Shown: in pieces, positions 9,860 through 18,315 of the stretch
Position numbering within the stretch: the stretch's first letter is position 1
Layout: each line of letters opens with the position of its first letter
Source of the DNA: an uncultured Akkermansia sp.
GTDB taxonomy: Bacteria; Verrucomicrobiota; Verrucomicrobiia; Verrucomicrobiales; Akkermansiaceae
Length of the DNA: 35,244 nt
Reading direction: 5' to 3'
Assembly: GCA_944390825.1 (NCBI GenBank)
Contig: CALXRG010000007.1
Location: forward strand, 1-35,244
Program-made: the position numbers and the translations under genes
Notes under the pieces: generated by a model
What the model was told of the DNA's origin: nothing
What the model saw: only the letters and a program-made list of their open reading frames with translations
Database searches by the model: none

Positions 9860-9888
9860 ATTCTACACGCTTACTACCCGTTTGGCAA
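9860..9888 (-). promoter_or_regulatory. Promoter of hppA
   Basis: On the minus strand TTGCCA (9883-9888), 17-base spacer, TAGAAT (9860-9865), about 40 bases of leader. The same two hexamers with the same spacing are found in front of fabG. Confidence 0.65.
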
Positions 9889-10017
9889 TACGAAACTCTA
9901 GTTAACTCAAGATTTTTTACTTTTTCCCGTGGAAAATGTTGCTTCAGCGCGGCGCAGGGGCGGGAGAGCACCTGAATGACGTGTACGGACGGAGGCGGGT
10001 TGCGGGCACAATAGGGA

Positions 10018-10046
10018 CGCGGCACTCCCTCGTGGGGGGTGCCGCG
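10018..10046 (-). terminator. Hairpin terminator of the transketolase gene
   Basis: 12-pair stem with one G-U pair (10018-10029 with 10035-10046) and a 5-base loop, 56 bases past the stop codon at 10103. No T-tract on the transcribed strand. Confidence 0.55.
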
Positions 10047-10102
10047 TTCGGATTAAGAGCGAAACCGGTCAACCGCGGATGCGGTTGGTCGGGGCGGGGG
10101 CA

Positions 10103-12115
10103 TCAGGCCAGGCTGCGAACGGTGGAGATGATGTTGTCCACGTTCATGCCGAGGTCGGAGAGGACCTGAGCGCCGGGAGCCGAGAAGCCGAAGGTGTCGA
10201 TGCCAATGATGGCGCCCTGCGGGCCCACGTAGCGGTACCAGAGGTCGGATTTGCCGGCTTCGATGGCGACGCGGCGCTGGCAGGCAGCGGGCAGGATTTC
10301 CTCGCGGTACTCGGAGGGCTGCTGGTTGAAGCGCCACATGGAGGGCATGGAGACGACGCGGACGCTGTCGCCAAGCTGTTTGGCGGCTTCCATGGCGAGG
10401 TAGACTTCCGAGCCGCTGGCGATGATGATGGTGCCGGGTTGTGCTGTTGCTTCCCGGTGCACGATGTAGGCACCGCGAAGCACACCCTGGCGGCGGGCCT
10501 CGGCGGTGAGGGCAGGATCGGCTGCGGTGAGGCTGGGGACGTTCTGCCGGGTGAGGATGAGGGCCGTCGGTCCGCCGTTGCGCTGCATGGCAGCCATCCA
10601 GGCGCCGGCGGTTTCTTCTTCATCGGCGGGGCGTACGACGTCGAGGTTGGGGATGACGCGCAGTCCGCTGACGGTTTCGACGGGCTGGTGCGTGGGGCCG
10701 TCTTCGCCCACAGCAACGGAGTCGTGTGTGAGCACGTAGGTGACGGGAAGCTGGGCCAGCGCGGCTACGCGGATGGCGGCACGCATGTAGTCGACAAAGA
10801 CGCAGAAGGTGCCGGCGGTCGGGCGGAAGAGGCCGTCGTAGGCGATGCCGTTGCAGATGGCGGCCATGGCATGCTCGCGGATGCCAAACCAGAAGTTGCG
10901 GCCGGCGTAGTCGTCCGCTGAGAAGTCTCCGCCGTTTTCGAGATAGTTCTTGTTGGAGGAGAAGAGGTCCGCACTGGTGGAGAGGAGGGCCGGGCACTGG
11001 TCCGCGATGGCGTTCTCGGCTTTGCCGCCGGAGACGCGGGTGGCGACCTTGGTGCCTGCGGCGAAGGCGGGAATCATCGGTCCGGAAGCTTCAGGGGCAA
11101 GGCCGTCCGAGACGAGGGCTATGCCGCTGTCCAGCTCGGCTGCTTTGTCGGGGTTGGCGGCGCGCCAGGCGTCGTAGGTGGCTTTCCAGTCTGCGTATGC
11201 GGCCTCACGCTGCAGCTTGAGGTTCTGCATGTAGGCGTAGACGTCGTCCGAGACGTAGTAGCGCTGGTCGGTGGGCAGGCCCCAGTTCTCGTGTGCCTGC
11301 TCCCAGACTTTGGCGCCGCCTTCGCCGTGGCCTTTGGTGGTGCCTTCAAATCCGGGCACGCCTTTGGCGATGGTGGTCTGGGCGATGATGAGCTTGGGGC
11401 GGCCGTTTTTCTCAAGACGGCAGGTGCGGATGGTGTCCTCTACCTGTTCCAGATTGTGACCGTCGATGGTGAAGGCATCCCAGCCCTGGGCGATGAAGCA
11501 GGCGGCGATGTCATCGACCTGGGTCATGGCCACGGGGGCGTCGAGCGTGATGCCGTTGGCGTCGTAGATGAGCACGAGGTTGTCGAGCTTGAGGGCACCG
11601 GCTATCGCGGCGGCTTCGCGGCTGATGCCTTCCTGGATGCAGCCGTCGCCGGCGAGGCAGTAGATCGTCGGGTTGAAGATTTCGTGCTCCGGGGTGTTGA
11701 AGCGTGCGGCGGCGTGCTTGGCGGAGATGGCGAAGCCGACGGCGTTGGCTACGCCCTGGCCGAGCGGGCCGGTGGTGCACTCAACACCGGGACAGCAGTT
11801 GTACTCGGGATGGCCGGGGGTGCGGGAGCCTTTGGAGCGGAAGGCCCGGATGTCGCTCATGCGGACGTCGTACCCGCTGAGGTGCAGCCAGGCATACAGG
11901 AACATGGAACCATGGCCGCCCGACAGAATGAATCGGTCGCGATTGATCCAGCGGGGCTCACTCGGGTTGATGTTGAGCAGCTCGCCGTAGAGCACAGCGC
12001 CGATCTCGGCACAGCCAAGAGGCAGCCCCATATGGCCGGATGCCTTGTCATAGATTGCATCGATGGCAAGTCCCCTGGCCTGGTTGGCCGCCTTCTGTAA
12101 GATTTCCGTGTTCAT
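10103..12115 (-). CDS. tkt: Transketolase
   Basis: Thiamine-diphosphate enzyme of the non-oxidative pentose phosphate pathway, moving two-carbon units between sugar phosphates in the cytosol. 670 aa from the ATG at 12115 (MNTEILQKAANQARG), the usual family length. An in-frame ATG 73 codons upstream was rejected because it lies beyond the promoter and adds unrelated sequence. Visible signatures are SGHGSM and TPGHPE with TTGPLGQG in the N-terminal domain, the diphosphate/Mg motif GDGCIQEG through IYDAN, the central GIREHAM segment containing the catalytic Glu, and the DSVAVGEDGPTHQP stretch. Monocistronic; no partner pentose-phosphate gene is adjacent. Confidence 0.96.
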   Translation of the reverse strand: MNTEILQKAANQARGLAIDAIYDKASGHMGLPLGCAEIGAVLYGELLNINPSEPRWINRDRFILSGGHGSMFLYAWLHLSGYDVRMSDIRAFRSKGSRTPGHPEYNCCPGVECTTGPLGQGVANAVGFAISAKHAAARFNTPEHEIFNPTIYCLAGDGCIQEGISREAAAIAGALKLDNLVLIYDANGITLDAPVAMTQVDDIAACFIAQGWDAFTIDGHNLEQVEDTIRTCRLEKNGRPKLIIAQTTIAKGVPGFEGTTKGHGEGGAKVWEQAHENWGLPTDQRYYVSDDVYAYMQNLKLQREAAYADWKATYDAWRAANPDKAAELDSGIALVSDGLAPEASGPMIPAFAAGTKVATRVSGGKAENAIADQCPALLSTSADLFSSNKNYLENGGDFSADDYAGRNFWFGIREHAMAAICNGIAYDGLFRPTAGTFCVFVDYMRAAIRVAALAQLPVTYVLTHDSVAVGEDGPTHQPVETVSGLRVIPNLDVVRPADEEETAGAWMAAMQRNGGPTALILTRQNVPSLTAADPALTAEARRQGVLRGAYIVHREATAQPGTIIIASGSEVYLAMEAAKQLGDSVRVVSMPSMWRFNQQPSEYREEILPAACQRRVAIEAGKSDLWYRYVGPQGAIIGIDTFGFSAPGAQVLSDLGMNVDNIISTVRSLA

Positions 12116-12124
12116 GTGCGGGTC

Positions 12125-12152
12125 ATTATACACGATAGCCCTGATTTGTAAA
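12125..12152 (-). promoter_or_regulatory. Promoter of tkt (predicted near-leaderless)
   Basis: On the minus strand TTTACA (12147-12152), 16-base spacer, perfect TATAAT (12125-12130). The -10 ends nine bases from the ATG at 12115, leaving a leader of about three bases. Confidence 0.6.
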
Positions 12153-12164
12153 GCTAAATCAGGG
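12139..12164. promoter_or_regulatory. Inverted repeat over the tkt -35 region, possible operator
   Basis: Perfect 9-bp arms CCCTGATTT (12139-12147) and AAATCAGGG (12156-12164) flank an 8-base centre that contains most of the -35 box of the tkt promoter. Position suggests a repressor or activator site. No candidate regulator gene is in the window. Confidence 0.4.
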
Positions 12165-12450
12165 GGATTCCTCGTGAAACGATCCTGACACAGGCTTGGC
12201 CGGAGGCGCTTTTCGCAGGGGGCTCTGTGCAGGCTCGCTGCGGTGACTCTGTGCAGGCTGACCGGTGAGTTTTGAGCGGGCTGACCGGGGATGGTTACTG
12301 CATGGTTGCTGCCGGGTTGATCGCACTTGTTCATTGGGGTTCGGCGCTGTTTTTCATCCTCCGGGAAATGACCTGGGGCACGGAGGTTTCGCTTTTGGGC
12401 TGCGTTTGTTCTCTGCCGGGTAAATAATGAGCAAAAGCTATGGGTTGTCC
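12165..12450. other. Intergenic stretch between divergent tkt and murA
   Basis: No gene recognised. It holds a 13-bp direct repeat CTCTGTGCAGGCT (12223-12235 and 12247-12259) and two copies of GGCTGACCGG (12257 and 12279), an imperfect repeat array of period about 22-24 bases with no evident role. Confidence 0.4.
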
Positions 12451-12479
12451 TTGCATGAAACCTGATGCCGTGCTACAAT
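12451..12479 (+). promoter_or_regulatory. Promoter of murA
   Basis: TTGCAT (12451-12456), 17-base spacer, TGC plus TACAAT (12474-12479). Leader about 27 bases to the ATG at 12513. Confidence 0.65.
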
Positions 12480-12512
12480 GGGCTCCGGTAGTTACACCTC
12501 GCTCGGCACACC

Positions 12513-13808
12513 ATGGACAAACTTATCGTTGAAGGCGGTTACAAATTGAAGGGGAGCCTCAATATAAGCGGCTCGAAGAATGCATCGCTCCCTATCCTGG
12601 CGGCGTCTCTGCTGACGGATGAGCCCGTGCGCATTTCCCGCGTGCCGGATGTGTCTGATACCAATTACATGCTGCAGATTCTCAGTCAGCTTGGGGCTTC
12701 GGTGGAGCGCAGCAGCGGTACGGTGCGCATTGAGAATGCGGATGGCATCAGCTCCAGTGCCTCGTACGAACAGGTACGCAAGATGCGTGCCAGCATTTGC
12801 CTGCTTGGGCCCATGCTGGCCCGGATGAAGCGCTGCACCCTGCCGCTGCCTGGCGGCTGCGTGATCGGTGACCGCCCGGTGGATCTGCATGTGCGGGCGG
12901 TGCAGGCGCTGGGTGCCCGCGTGCGGGTGAAGGGTGGTAATCTGCATATCGAGGCGCCGAACGGTCTCGTGGGTACAACGGTTGATATGCGCGGCGACAA
13001 CGGTCCGACGGTGCTGGGTACTGACAATCTGATGATGGCTGCCGTGCTTGCACGCGGTACTACGGTGATTGAATCCGCTGCCCGCGAGCCGGAGGTGGTG
13101 GATCTGGCGAATTTCCTCAACAAGATGGGCGCCCGCATCGAGGGTGCCGGCTCGCGCACGATTACGGTGCATGGGGTGGAAAGCCTGCACGGCTGCGAAC
13201 ACACGGTGATTCCCGATCGCATCGAGGCGGGTACCTTCATGGTGGCCGGTGCGATGATCAGCGAGGGACTGACGCTTAACCGTGTGTGCCGGGAGCACCT
13301 CAAAGCCATCACGGAAATGCTGCTGGAATGTGGCCACAAGGTGGAGTTCTTCAATGATGGAGAGAGTGTCTTTGTCCAGCCGGGTGCCAATCCCCGCAGC
13401 GGCAAGATCAATACGGCGCCATACCCCGGCTTCCCAACGGATATGCAGGCGCAGATGACGGCGCTTTTCGCGATTACGCCGGGCATCAGCGTGGTGCGCG
13501 ACAGTATCTTCCCGCAGCGTTTCATGCACTGCTCCGAGCTCAAGCGCATGGGCGCCAATATCCGGGTAGACAGTGGCACGGCGGTGATCACGGGGGTGGA
13601 CGGTCTCTCCGCTGCTCCGGTGATGGCGAGTGATCTGCGCGCATCCGCGGCTCTGGTGCTGGCTGCTCTGGCGGCCGAAGGTACGACGGAGATTCACCGC
13701 CTCTACCACATCGACCGCGGCTACGAGATGCTGGATGAAAAGCTGCTGAGTATCGGTGCGCATGTGAAGCGCGTGCCGGACGTCGAGGCCGGCAGTGTTG
13801 AAGCCTGA
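12513..13808 (+). CDS. murA: UDP-N-acetylglucosamine 1-carboxyvinyltransferase
   Basis: First committed step of peptidoglycan synthesis: transfers enolpyruvate from phosphoenolpyruvate to UDP-GlcNAc in the cytosol. 431 aa, normal length. Lys22 in GSKNA and Cys116 in LPGGCVIGDRPVDLH match Lys22 and Cys115 of E. coli MurA. The cysteine is the residue alkylated by fosfomycin, so this enzyme lacks the Cys-to-Asp change that confers intrinsic resistance. The EPSP-synthase-like two-domain repeat is evident, with PGFPTDMQAQ in the second half. The gene has its own promoter and no Shine-Dalgarno. The cytochrome gene 67 bases downstream may be cotranscribed. Confidence 0.97.
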   Translation: MDKLIVEGGYKLKGSLNISGSKNASLPILAASLLTDEPVRISRVPDVSDTNYMLQILSQLGASVERSSGTVRIENADGISSSASYEQVRKMRASICLLGPMLARMKRCTLPLPGGCVIGDRPVDLHVRAVQALGARVRVKGGNLHIEAPNGLVGTTVDMRGDNGPTVLGTDNLMMAAVLARGTTVIESAAREPEVVDLANFLNKMGARIEGAGSRTITVHGVESLHGCEHTVIPDRIEAGTFMVAGAMISEGLTLNRVCREHLKAITEMLLECGHKVEFFNDGESVFVQPGANPRSGKINTAPYPGFPTDMQAQMTALFAITPGISVVRDSIFPQRFMHCSELKRMGANIRVDSGTAVITGVDGLSAAPVMASDLRASAALVLAALAAEGTTEIHRLYHIDRGYEMLDEKLLSIGAHVKRVPDVEAGSVEA

Positions 13809-13875
13809 GCGGCGTCAGCAGGCTGGTCGGCATTGGCTGTGCTGCGTGACTGCTGCTATCCCTCCTCTTCTTCTT

Positions 13876-14466
13876 ATGAGGCGCTTGGGCAAGCTGGGAG
13901 TGGTGCTTTTGGCAGGGGTGATGGCGGCGGGGCTGCTGTATCTGATTTATACCGAGGCCGGCGACTCGGCGGAGGAGAGGTTGTGCCGCGGGCGCGGTTG
14001 CTACCTTTGCCATGCGCGGGCGTTCCCGGAGCCGCTCGATTGCCTGCGCTCCTGGAGTCACGGAGAGCCGCTCGTGCCTGTCATAAGCAGGCGGCTCGCG
14101 GAGGAGCATGCCTGGCTGGCAGGTGAGGCTGCTCCTGAGATAGCTGCCTATATTGCCCGCCAGCAGCTGCCTGCTCTTCATGCCCGCCAGGCCGGTTCAC
14201 GCGCGGAGGCCCTTTACCTGGCCAAGTGTGCCGCGTGCCATGGCCGCCGGGGAGAAGGGACGCCCGGCCAATACCCGCCGCTCATGGGCTCGGAGTGGAT
14301 CACCGGGGAACCGTCGCGACTTCCGGAGATTCTCCGTGAGGGTCTTCGCGAGCCTATCTCGGTCAAAGGGGAGAGCTGGGACAGTGTGATGCTGCCGCCC
14401 GGGGTGCGGGAAGCAGATCATGCCCTGCTGATACCGTACCTCAGGGAGCAGTTCGGTGCTCATTGA
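13876..14466 (+). CDS. Membrane-anchored cytochrome c with two CxxCH motifs
   Basis: 196 aa from the ATG at 13876, which begins directly with a basic stretch and an uncleaved or signal-type helix (residues 8-25). An alternative ATG at 13795 overlaps murA and adds 27 residues. CAACH at 118-122, followed by GRRGEGTPGQYPPL and a possible axial Met in SVMLPPG, is a standard class I cytochrome c domain. A second motif, CYLCH at 42-46, sits in a shorter, Cys-rich segment that I cannot assign to a known fold. The protein should face the periplasm and carry electrons. Its redox partners are unknown and no oxidase or dehydrogenase genes are nearby. Confidence 0.75.
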   Translation: MRRLGKLGVVLLAGVMAAGLLYLIYTEAGDSAEERLCRGRGCYLCHARAFPEPLDCLRSWSHGEPLVPVISRRLAEEHAWLAGEAAPEIAAYIARQQLPALHARQAGSRAEALYLAKCAACHGRRGEGTPGQYPPLMGSEWITGEPSRLPEILREGLREPISVKGESWDSVMLPPGVREADHALLIPYLREQFGAH

Positions 14467-14530
14467 CACGGTCAGAAACACTCTTTGCGTCCCCCCCGGG
14501 AAAAGAGCCATTCCACCCATGTACAAACAG

Positions 14531-14561
14531 CAGGGCCACTCCCTCGAAAGGAGTGGCCCTG
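14531..14561. terminator. Shared hairpin between cytochrome c and rplI genes
   Basis: Perfect 12-bp stem (14531-14542 with 14550-14561) and a 7-base loop, between convergent stop codons at 14466 and 14607. No T-tract on either strand; could serve both genes. Confidence 0.65.
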
Positions 14562-14606
14562 TGTCGGTTAAATCGGATGTGATCCCGCTTGTGGATCCGC
14601 TTGTGT

Positions 14607-15107
14607 TTACTCGGCAGCAGCCTCTTCGGCGGCCGGAGCAGGCTCGGCGACCTCGCCCTTGACGGTGAGGACAACCTTGACAATTGCGGTGACTTCGGGG
14701 TGGAGCTTGGCAGGAATCTCGTAGGAGCCGGACTTCTTGATCGGCTTCTCGAGCTCGATGCTGTGGCGGTCGATTTCGATGCCCAGAGCGAGCAGGCCTT
14801 CCTGGATCTGCTGGTTGGTAATGGCGCCGAACACCTTGCCATTCTCGCCGGCCTCGAGGGTCAGTTCAACCGTGACGGTGGCGATCTTGGCGGCGATCTC
14901 CTTGAAGTTGGCCAGCTCAGCGGCCTCGCGCTCTGCGCGTTTCTTCTGGAGCATGTTGATGAAACGCTGGTTGGCGGGAGTTGCCTCGAACGCAAGCCCC
15001 TGGGGAATCAGGTAGTTGCGGCCGTAGCCAGCCTTCACGGTAACGAGGTCGGCTTCACAGCCCAGACCTTCGATCTTCGTAGCGAGAATAACTTTCATGT
15101 TTGCCAT
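14607..15107 (-). CDS. rplI: 50S ribosomal protein bL9
   Basis: Ribosomal large-subunit protein that binds 23S rRNA near the L1 stalk base and helps keep the reading frame. 166 aa. The N-terminal RNA-binding domain is recognisable as MKVILATKIEGLGCEADLV then KAGYGRNYLIPQGLA, followed by a long connecting helix and the C-terminal domain. It is longer than the usual ~148 residues because of an Ala/Glu/Pro-rich tail in the last 20 residues. Translation may start at 15107 (MANMKVIL) or three codons later at the ATG giving the canonical MKVIL. It is not in the usual rpsF-rpsR operon here but transcribed alone. Confidence 0.95.
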   Translation of the reverse strand: MANMKVILATKIEGLGCEADLVTVKAGYGRNYLIPQGLAFEATPANQRFINMLQKKRAEREAAELANFKEIAAKIATVTVELTLEAGENGKVFGAITNQQIQEGLLALGIEIDRHSIELEKPIKKSGSYEIPAKLHPEVTAIVKVVLTVKGEVAEPAPAAEEAAAE

Positions 15108-15138
15108 AACTCAGATATATTGGGTTTGGTGAGCGACT

Positions 15139-15167
15139 GAGATACAGGATTTTGCCGTATTTGTCAA
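15139..15167 (-). promoter_or_regulatory. Promoter of rplI
   Basis: On the minus strand TTGACA (15162-15167), 17-base spacer, TATCTC (15139-15144), giving a leader of about 25 bases. Confidence 0.6.
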
Positions 15168-15475
15168 GCAAAAATCCAGAGTTTGACCGTTCTTTTGGTG
15201 ATGCGTTCCGTAGCGCAGCTTTCCAGGATGGCGTTGCTCCGCGGTCTCCGGTTTCTCAGGACTCACGGTGTTCCGGGGGCATGCACGCGGGAGGCTGTTG
15301 CGCGCTAATGGCTCCTTCAGCCGGAGAAGGCGTTCTGTCTGATCGGGGTTTCATGATGTCTGCCGTGCGACAGAAGGCTCCTTGCCCCGAGACTGGAGGA
15401 AGAGGCGCGCTGTCGCAGAAGCTGGTCATGCAGATGGGAGCCTGCGACGCAGCAGCCCGAAGATCAGGACAAAAA
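15168..15475. other. Intergenic stretch between rplI and bamA
   Basis: About 300 bases without a supported gene. The open frame across it (15152-15487) starts inside the rplI promoter and ends inside the bamA terminator, and its product has no protein-like pattern. No RNA family recognised. Confidence 0.4.
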
Positions 15476-15500
15476 CGCCGCCGGTGAAATCACCGGCGGC
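15472..15500 (-). terminator. Intrinsic terminator of bamA
   Basis: On the minus strand a perfect 10-bp GC-rich stem (15477-15486 with 15491-15500) with a 4-base loop, followed by G and five T residues. Classical Rho-independent form, about 70 bases past the stop codon. Confidence 0.8.
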
Positions 15501-15569
15501 TGGGAGGGTGGAAAGAACAGAAAGAACAGGCCGCACCCCCGACGGCAGTTTTTTGCCTGGACGGCAGGC

Positions 15570-18170
15570 TTAGTACTTGTAGTCCGCGTAGAACTGGAAC
15601 TGTCCGCCATCGTCAATGCCGTTACCGGTCTTGAGCGGGATGGCGTAGTCCACAGCGATCGGGCCCATGGGCAGGTTGAGGCGCAGGCCAATACCGCAGT
15701 CAACGGAAATGCCGTCGCTGTCAAAGCTCTTGAGTTTGTCGCTGATGTAGCCCACATCCATGAACATGGCAAAGCGGAAGGCCTCAATGATGGGCAGTGA
15801 TACTTCAAACTGAGCGTAGGCGCAGCTGCGGCCACCCATGGTTTCATCGCCGGCAAGCTCTTTGTCCACCATACCGAGGTCGCGGAAGCGGTAGCCGCGC
15901 ATGTTGTTCGGGCCGCCGAGGTAGCAGCGCTCAAAGAGAGGTACCTGCTTGTCGTTGTCGACGGTGTCAATGGCCTCCGCACCGAAATTGATGCTGAAGA
16001 TCGAGTCCCAGAACGAATTGTAATAGACCGACCCACTCATGCCAACCGTGTAGGTCTGGACAGTGCTGCCAGGACCGCTGTAGCCAACGTAGGCGAGGAA
16101 GTTGCCGCCTTTGCGCGGGGTGATGACTGCATCGCGAGAGTCGAACTCATAGGAGAGGCGCAGGTGGCTGCGGGTGTAGTCGCCGCTGTTTTCACGGAAG
16201 AAGGGCGGGGCGTCGTATTCCTCGTCGAGCATATACTGCTCAATGCGGTACTCGAGCTTGACGGACTGGAAGTCGTCCAGTGCACGGCGCAGTGAAACAG
16301 CATAGCCGAAGTTCTGCTGGCGGTAGTAGTCGCTCAGATAGGTGGAGTCCGAGTAGTAGACTTCGTTGCCAAAGGCGAGCTTGCGGTCGAGGAACCAGGG
16401 CTCCAGCAGGAAGACGGATGCGCTCTGGTACTCGGTACCCAGCTTGCCGGATACGGTGAGTCGCTGACCGCCACCGACGAAGACACCATTGGTGAAGCCG
16501 CCGATGTCGAAGTTCTTCTGGGTGGCTGTGGCGTAGAGGTAGACGTTCTCCACGGTCGAGAAAGCAACGCCGAAGGTGAGCTGGCCGGTCATTTGTTCTT
16601 CGACGTCAATGTTGATGTCGCGGTAACCGGCATAGCGGGAGCTTTCCTGAGTAACGCTCAGGGACTGAGGGACAAAGTAGCCGAGGTTCTCCAGACGCTT
16701 GGCTGCGACGTCGAGATCGACAGAGTTGAGGTTGTCTCCGGGTTTGAGCGGGAGCTCGCGCAGGATGACTTTGGTCTTGGTCTTGGTGTTGCCGCGGACG
16801 AGAATGCGGCCGACGCGGTAGCGGTTACCTTCATCGACGTCATAGCGGATGTCAATGAGGCGCATGCCGTTCTTGTCGACGCCTACTTCGTTGATCTCGG
16901 GGCGTACGTTGGCGTCGGCATAGCCTTTGACGCCGTAGTATTTGCGGATCATGTTGCTGTCATCCACGACCTTCTGCAGAGAGTAGATGTCGCCGTTGAG
17001 CATGCTGAGACCCGGCTCCAGCTGCTTGGGGGTGTAGACGCTGAGTTTGCCGAAGCTGACGTTGCGGACGCGGTAGCGCGGGCCTTCCTGGATGGTGACG
17101 ACCATGCGCAATTTCTGGCGGCCTTCGGGGTCGCCGTTGTCGAAGTACTTGACGTCGGTGACTCGGGCGTGCAGGTAGCCGTGGTTACGGTAGAGGTTTT
17201 CGACGGCTTCCAGGTCGCTCTGTACCTGTTCACGGTCGACGCGGCCGGATTTGGTGATCCAGGTGAAGAAGCCGCGCTCCTTGGTTTGCATGACTTGCCG
17301 CAGCTGCTCGGAGTCGAATTCGCGGTTGCCTTTGAATTCGATTTCGTTCATGCTGACCTCACGGCCTTCCTGAATGTCGAAGATGACGTCGCGGAACTCA
17401 GGACGGGAGGTGGGCACCATGCGCCAGGTCACTTTGGTATCGGGATACCCGGCCTCGAAGTAGTACTTGATGAGGGCGGCACGGGCAGCGGCGAGAGCGC
17501 GGTCGTTGATGGCCCGTCCGGGGGGAAGCTTGATGGCCTCGGTGCGCAGTTCGTTTTCGTCAAAGCGCTTGTTGCCGGTGAAACCGACGCCGCCAAGCAC
17601 TTTGGAGGGCCGCAGCTCATAGATGACGCCGACTCCATCGCCCTGAGGCTGCACCATCACGCGCGCATCCTGGCTGGCAACGCCTTCAGTAACCAGGCGC
17701 TCGAGGTCTGCATTCACGCGGAGGCCTGAGTATTTGCCGCCTTTGACCGTCTGCAGCAGGTCGTAGACGCGGGAATCAGGAATGGAAGCAGTGCCGCCAA
17801 TGTAGCGCACCTGGACACTGGTCACGGTTTTTCCTTCAAAGGCGATGTCATTGGCAAAGAGTCCGGTAGCCGGTCCCAGCTCGCGCTCGGCTTGCCTGAG
17901 TTCATCGGTCATCACGGTGGACGATCCCTTGGATGAAGCGGGTGCCGGGGAAGCCGCCCGGGCGGGGGCTGTGGTGCCCCGCCGTTGAGTATCAGTGCTG
18001 GGCAGTTTCTCCGGCGCTGGTGCGGGGGCAGGCTTCGGACTTGTCTGCTCTTCGGTCAGCATGGCATCCAGGAAAGCATCGCCTGTGCTCTCCTGAGCTG
18101 CCGCCGGAGCTGTCATGGAAAAGGCCAACGCTGCCAGCGCAGCCTTCCAGTGCGTGGAGGAAATCTTCAT
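15570..18170 (-). CDS. bamA: Outer membrane protein assembly factor BamA (Omp85 family)
   Basis: Central component that folds and inserts beta-barrel proteins into the outer membrane. 866 aa: signal peptide ending near AAAQ (residue 26), a Pro/Ala/Ser-rich spacer to about 105, a run of POTRA domains (about 110-500, with typical RVxxIxxxGNxxxxxxxL patterns such as VSMNEIEFKGNREFDSEQL), then the 16-strand barrel. The conserved loop-6 motif of Omp85 proteins, VRGY/F, is present as M757-R-G-Y760 within LGGPNNMRGYRFRDLG. The last residue is Tyr rather than the more common Phe. It stands alone, not beside skp or lpxD as in many Gram-negatives, and is divergent from a small lipoprotein gene. Confidence 0.95.
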   Translation of the reverse strand: MKISSTHWKAALAALAFSMTAPAAAQESTGDAFLDAMLTEEQTSPKPAPAPAPEKLPSTDTQRRGTTAPARAASPAPASSKGSSTVMTDELRQAERELGPATGLFANDIAFEGKTVTSVQVRYIGGTASIPDSRVYDLLQTVKGGKYSGLRVNADLERLVTEGVASQDARVMVQPQGDGVGVIYELRPSKVLGGVGFTGNKRFDENELRTEAIKLPPGRAINDRALAAARAALIKYYFEAGYPDTKVTWRMVPTSRPEFRDVIFDIQEGREVSMNEIEFKGNREFDSEQLRQVMQTKERGFFTWITKSGRVDREQVQSDLEAVENLYRNHGYLHARVTDVKYFDNGDPEGRQKLRMVVTIQEGPRYRVRNVSFGKLSVYTPKQLEPGLSMLNGDIYSLQKVVDDSNMIRKYYGVKGYADANVRPEINEVGVDKNGMRLIDIRYDVDEGNRYRVGRILVRGNTKTKTKVILRELPLKPGDNLNSVDLDVAAKRLENLGYFVPQSLSVTQESSRYAGYRDINIDVEEQMTGQLTFGVAFSTVENVYLYATATQKNFDIGGFTNGVFVGGGQRLTVSGKLGTEYQSASVFLLEPWFLDRKLAFGNEVYYSDSTYLSDYYRQQNFGYAVSLRRALDDFQSVKLEYRIEQYMLDEEYDAPPFFRENSGDYTRSHLRLSYEFDSRDAVITPRKGGNFLAYVGYSGPGSTVQTYTVGMSGSVYYNSFWDSIFSINFGAEAIDTVDNDKQVPLFERCYLGGPNNMRGYRFRDLGMVDKELAGDETMGGRSCAYAQFEVSLPIIEAFRFAMFMDVGYISDKLKSFDSDGISVDCGIGLRLNLPMGPIAVDYAIPLKTGNGIDDGGQFQFYADYKY

Positions 18171-18178
18171 ACCGCGAC

Positions 18179-18207
18179 AGCTTAACTTATACGTAGCGGC
18201 ACGTCAA
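18179..18207 (-). promoter_or_regulatory. Possible promoter of bamA (near-leaderless)
   Basis: On the minus strand TTGACG (18202-18207), 17-base spacer, TAAGCT (18179-18184), ending eight bases before the ATG. A better -10, TATAAG (18186-18191), overlaps the spacer but would need a weak -35. Confidence 0.4.
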
Positions 18208-18230
18208 GCGCAAAGAATACTCCTTTTAAC

Positions 18231-18260
18231 AAAAAAATAACCAATGCGCAACAGCATTGG
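18231..18260 (-). terminator. Terminator-like hairpin upstream of bamA
   Basis: On the minus strand a perfect 7-bp stem (18241-18247 with 18254-18260, loop of 6) is followed by TTATTTTTTT. It lies 60 bases upstream of bamA and points toward it, so it would stop leftward transcription entering from the lipoprotein region, or act as an attenuator if a bamA promoter lies further out. Confidence 0.5.
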
Positions 18261-18315
18261 ATGACAAGTAACGGCTATTGAATTTGCCCCACGCTCGAGG
18301 TGTCGCAACTGAGCC

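Noticed and set aside
12116..12334. 73-codon N-terminal extension of transketolase
   Set aside because: Crosses the tkt promoter and adds sequence absent from the family.
12492..13763. 423-codon frame antisense to murA
   Set aside because: His/Arg-rich translation with no pattern; murA on the other strand is fully supported.
16593..17729. 378-codon frame antisense to bamA
   Set aside because: Val/Asp/Ala-rich shadow of a well-supported gene.
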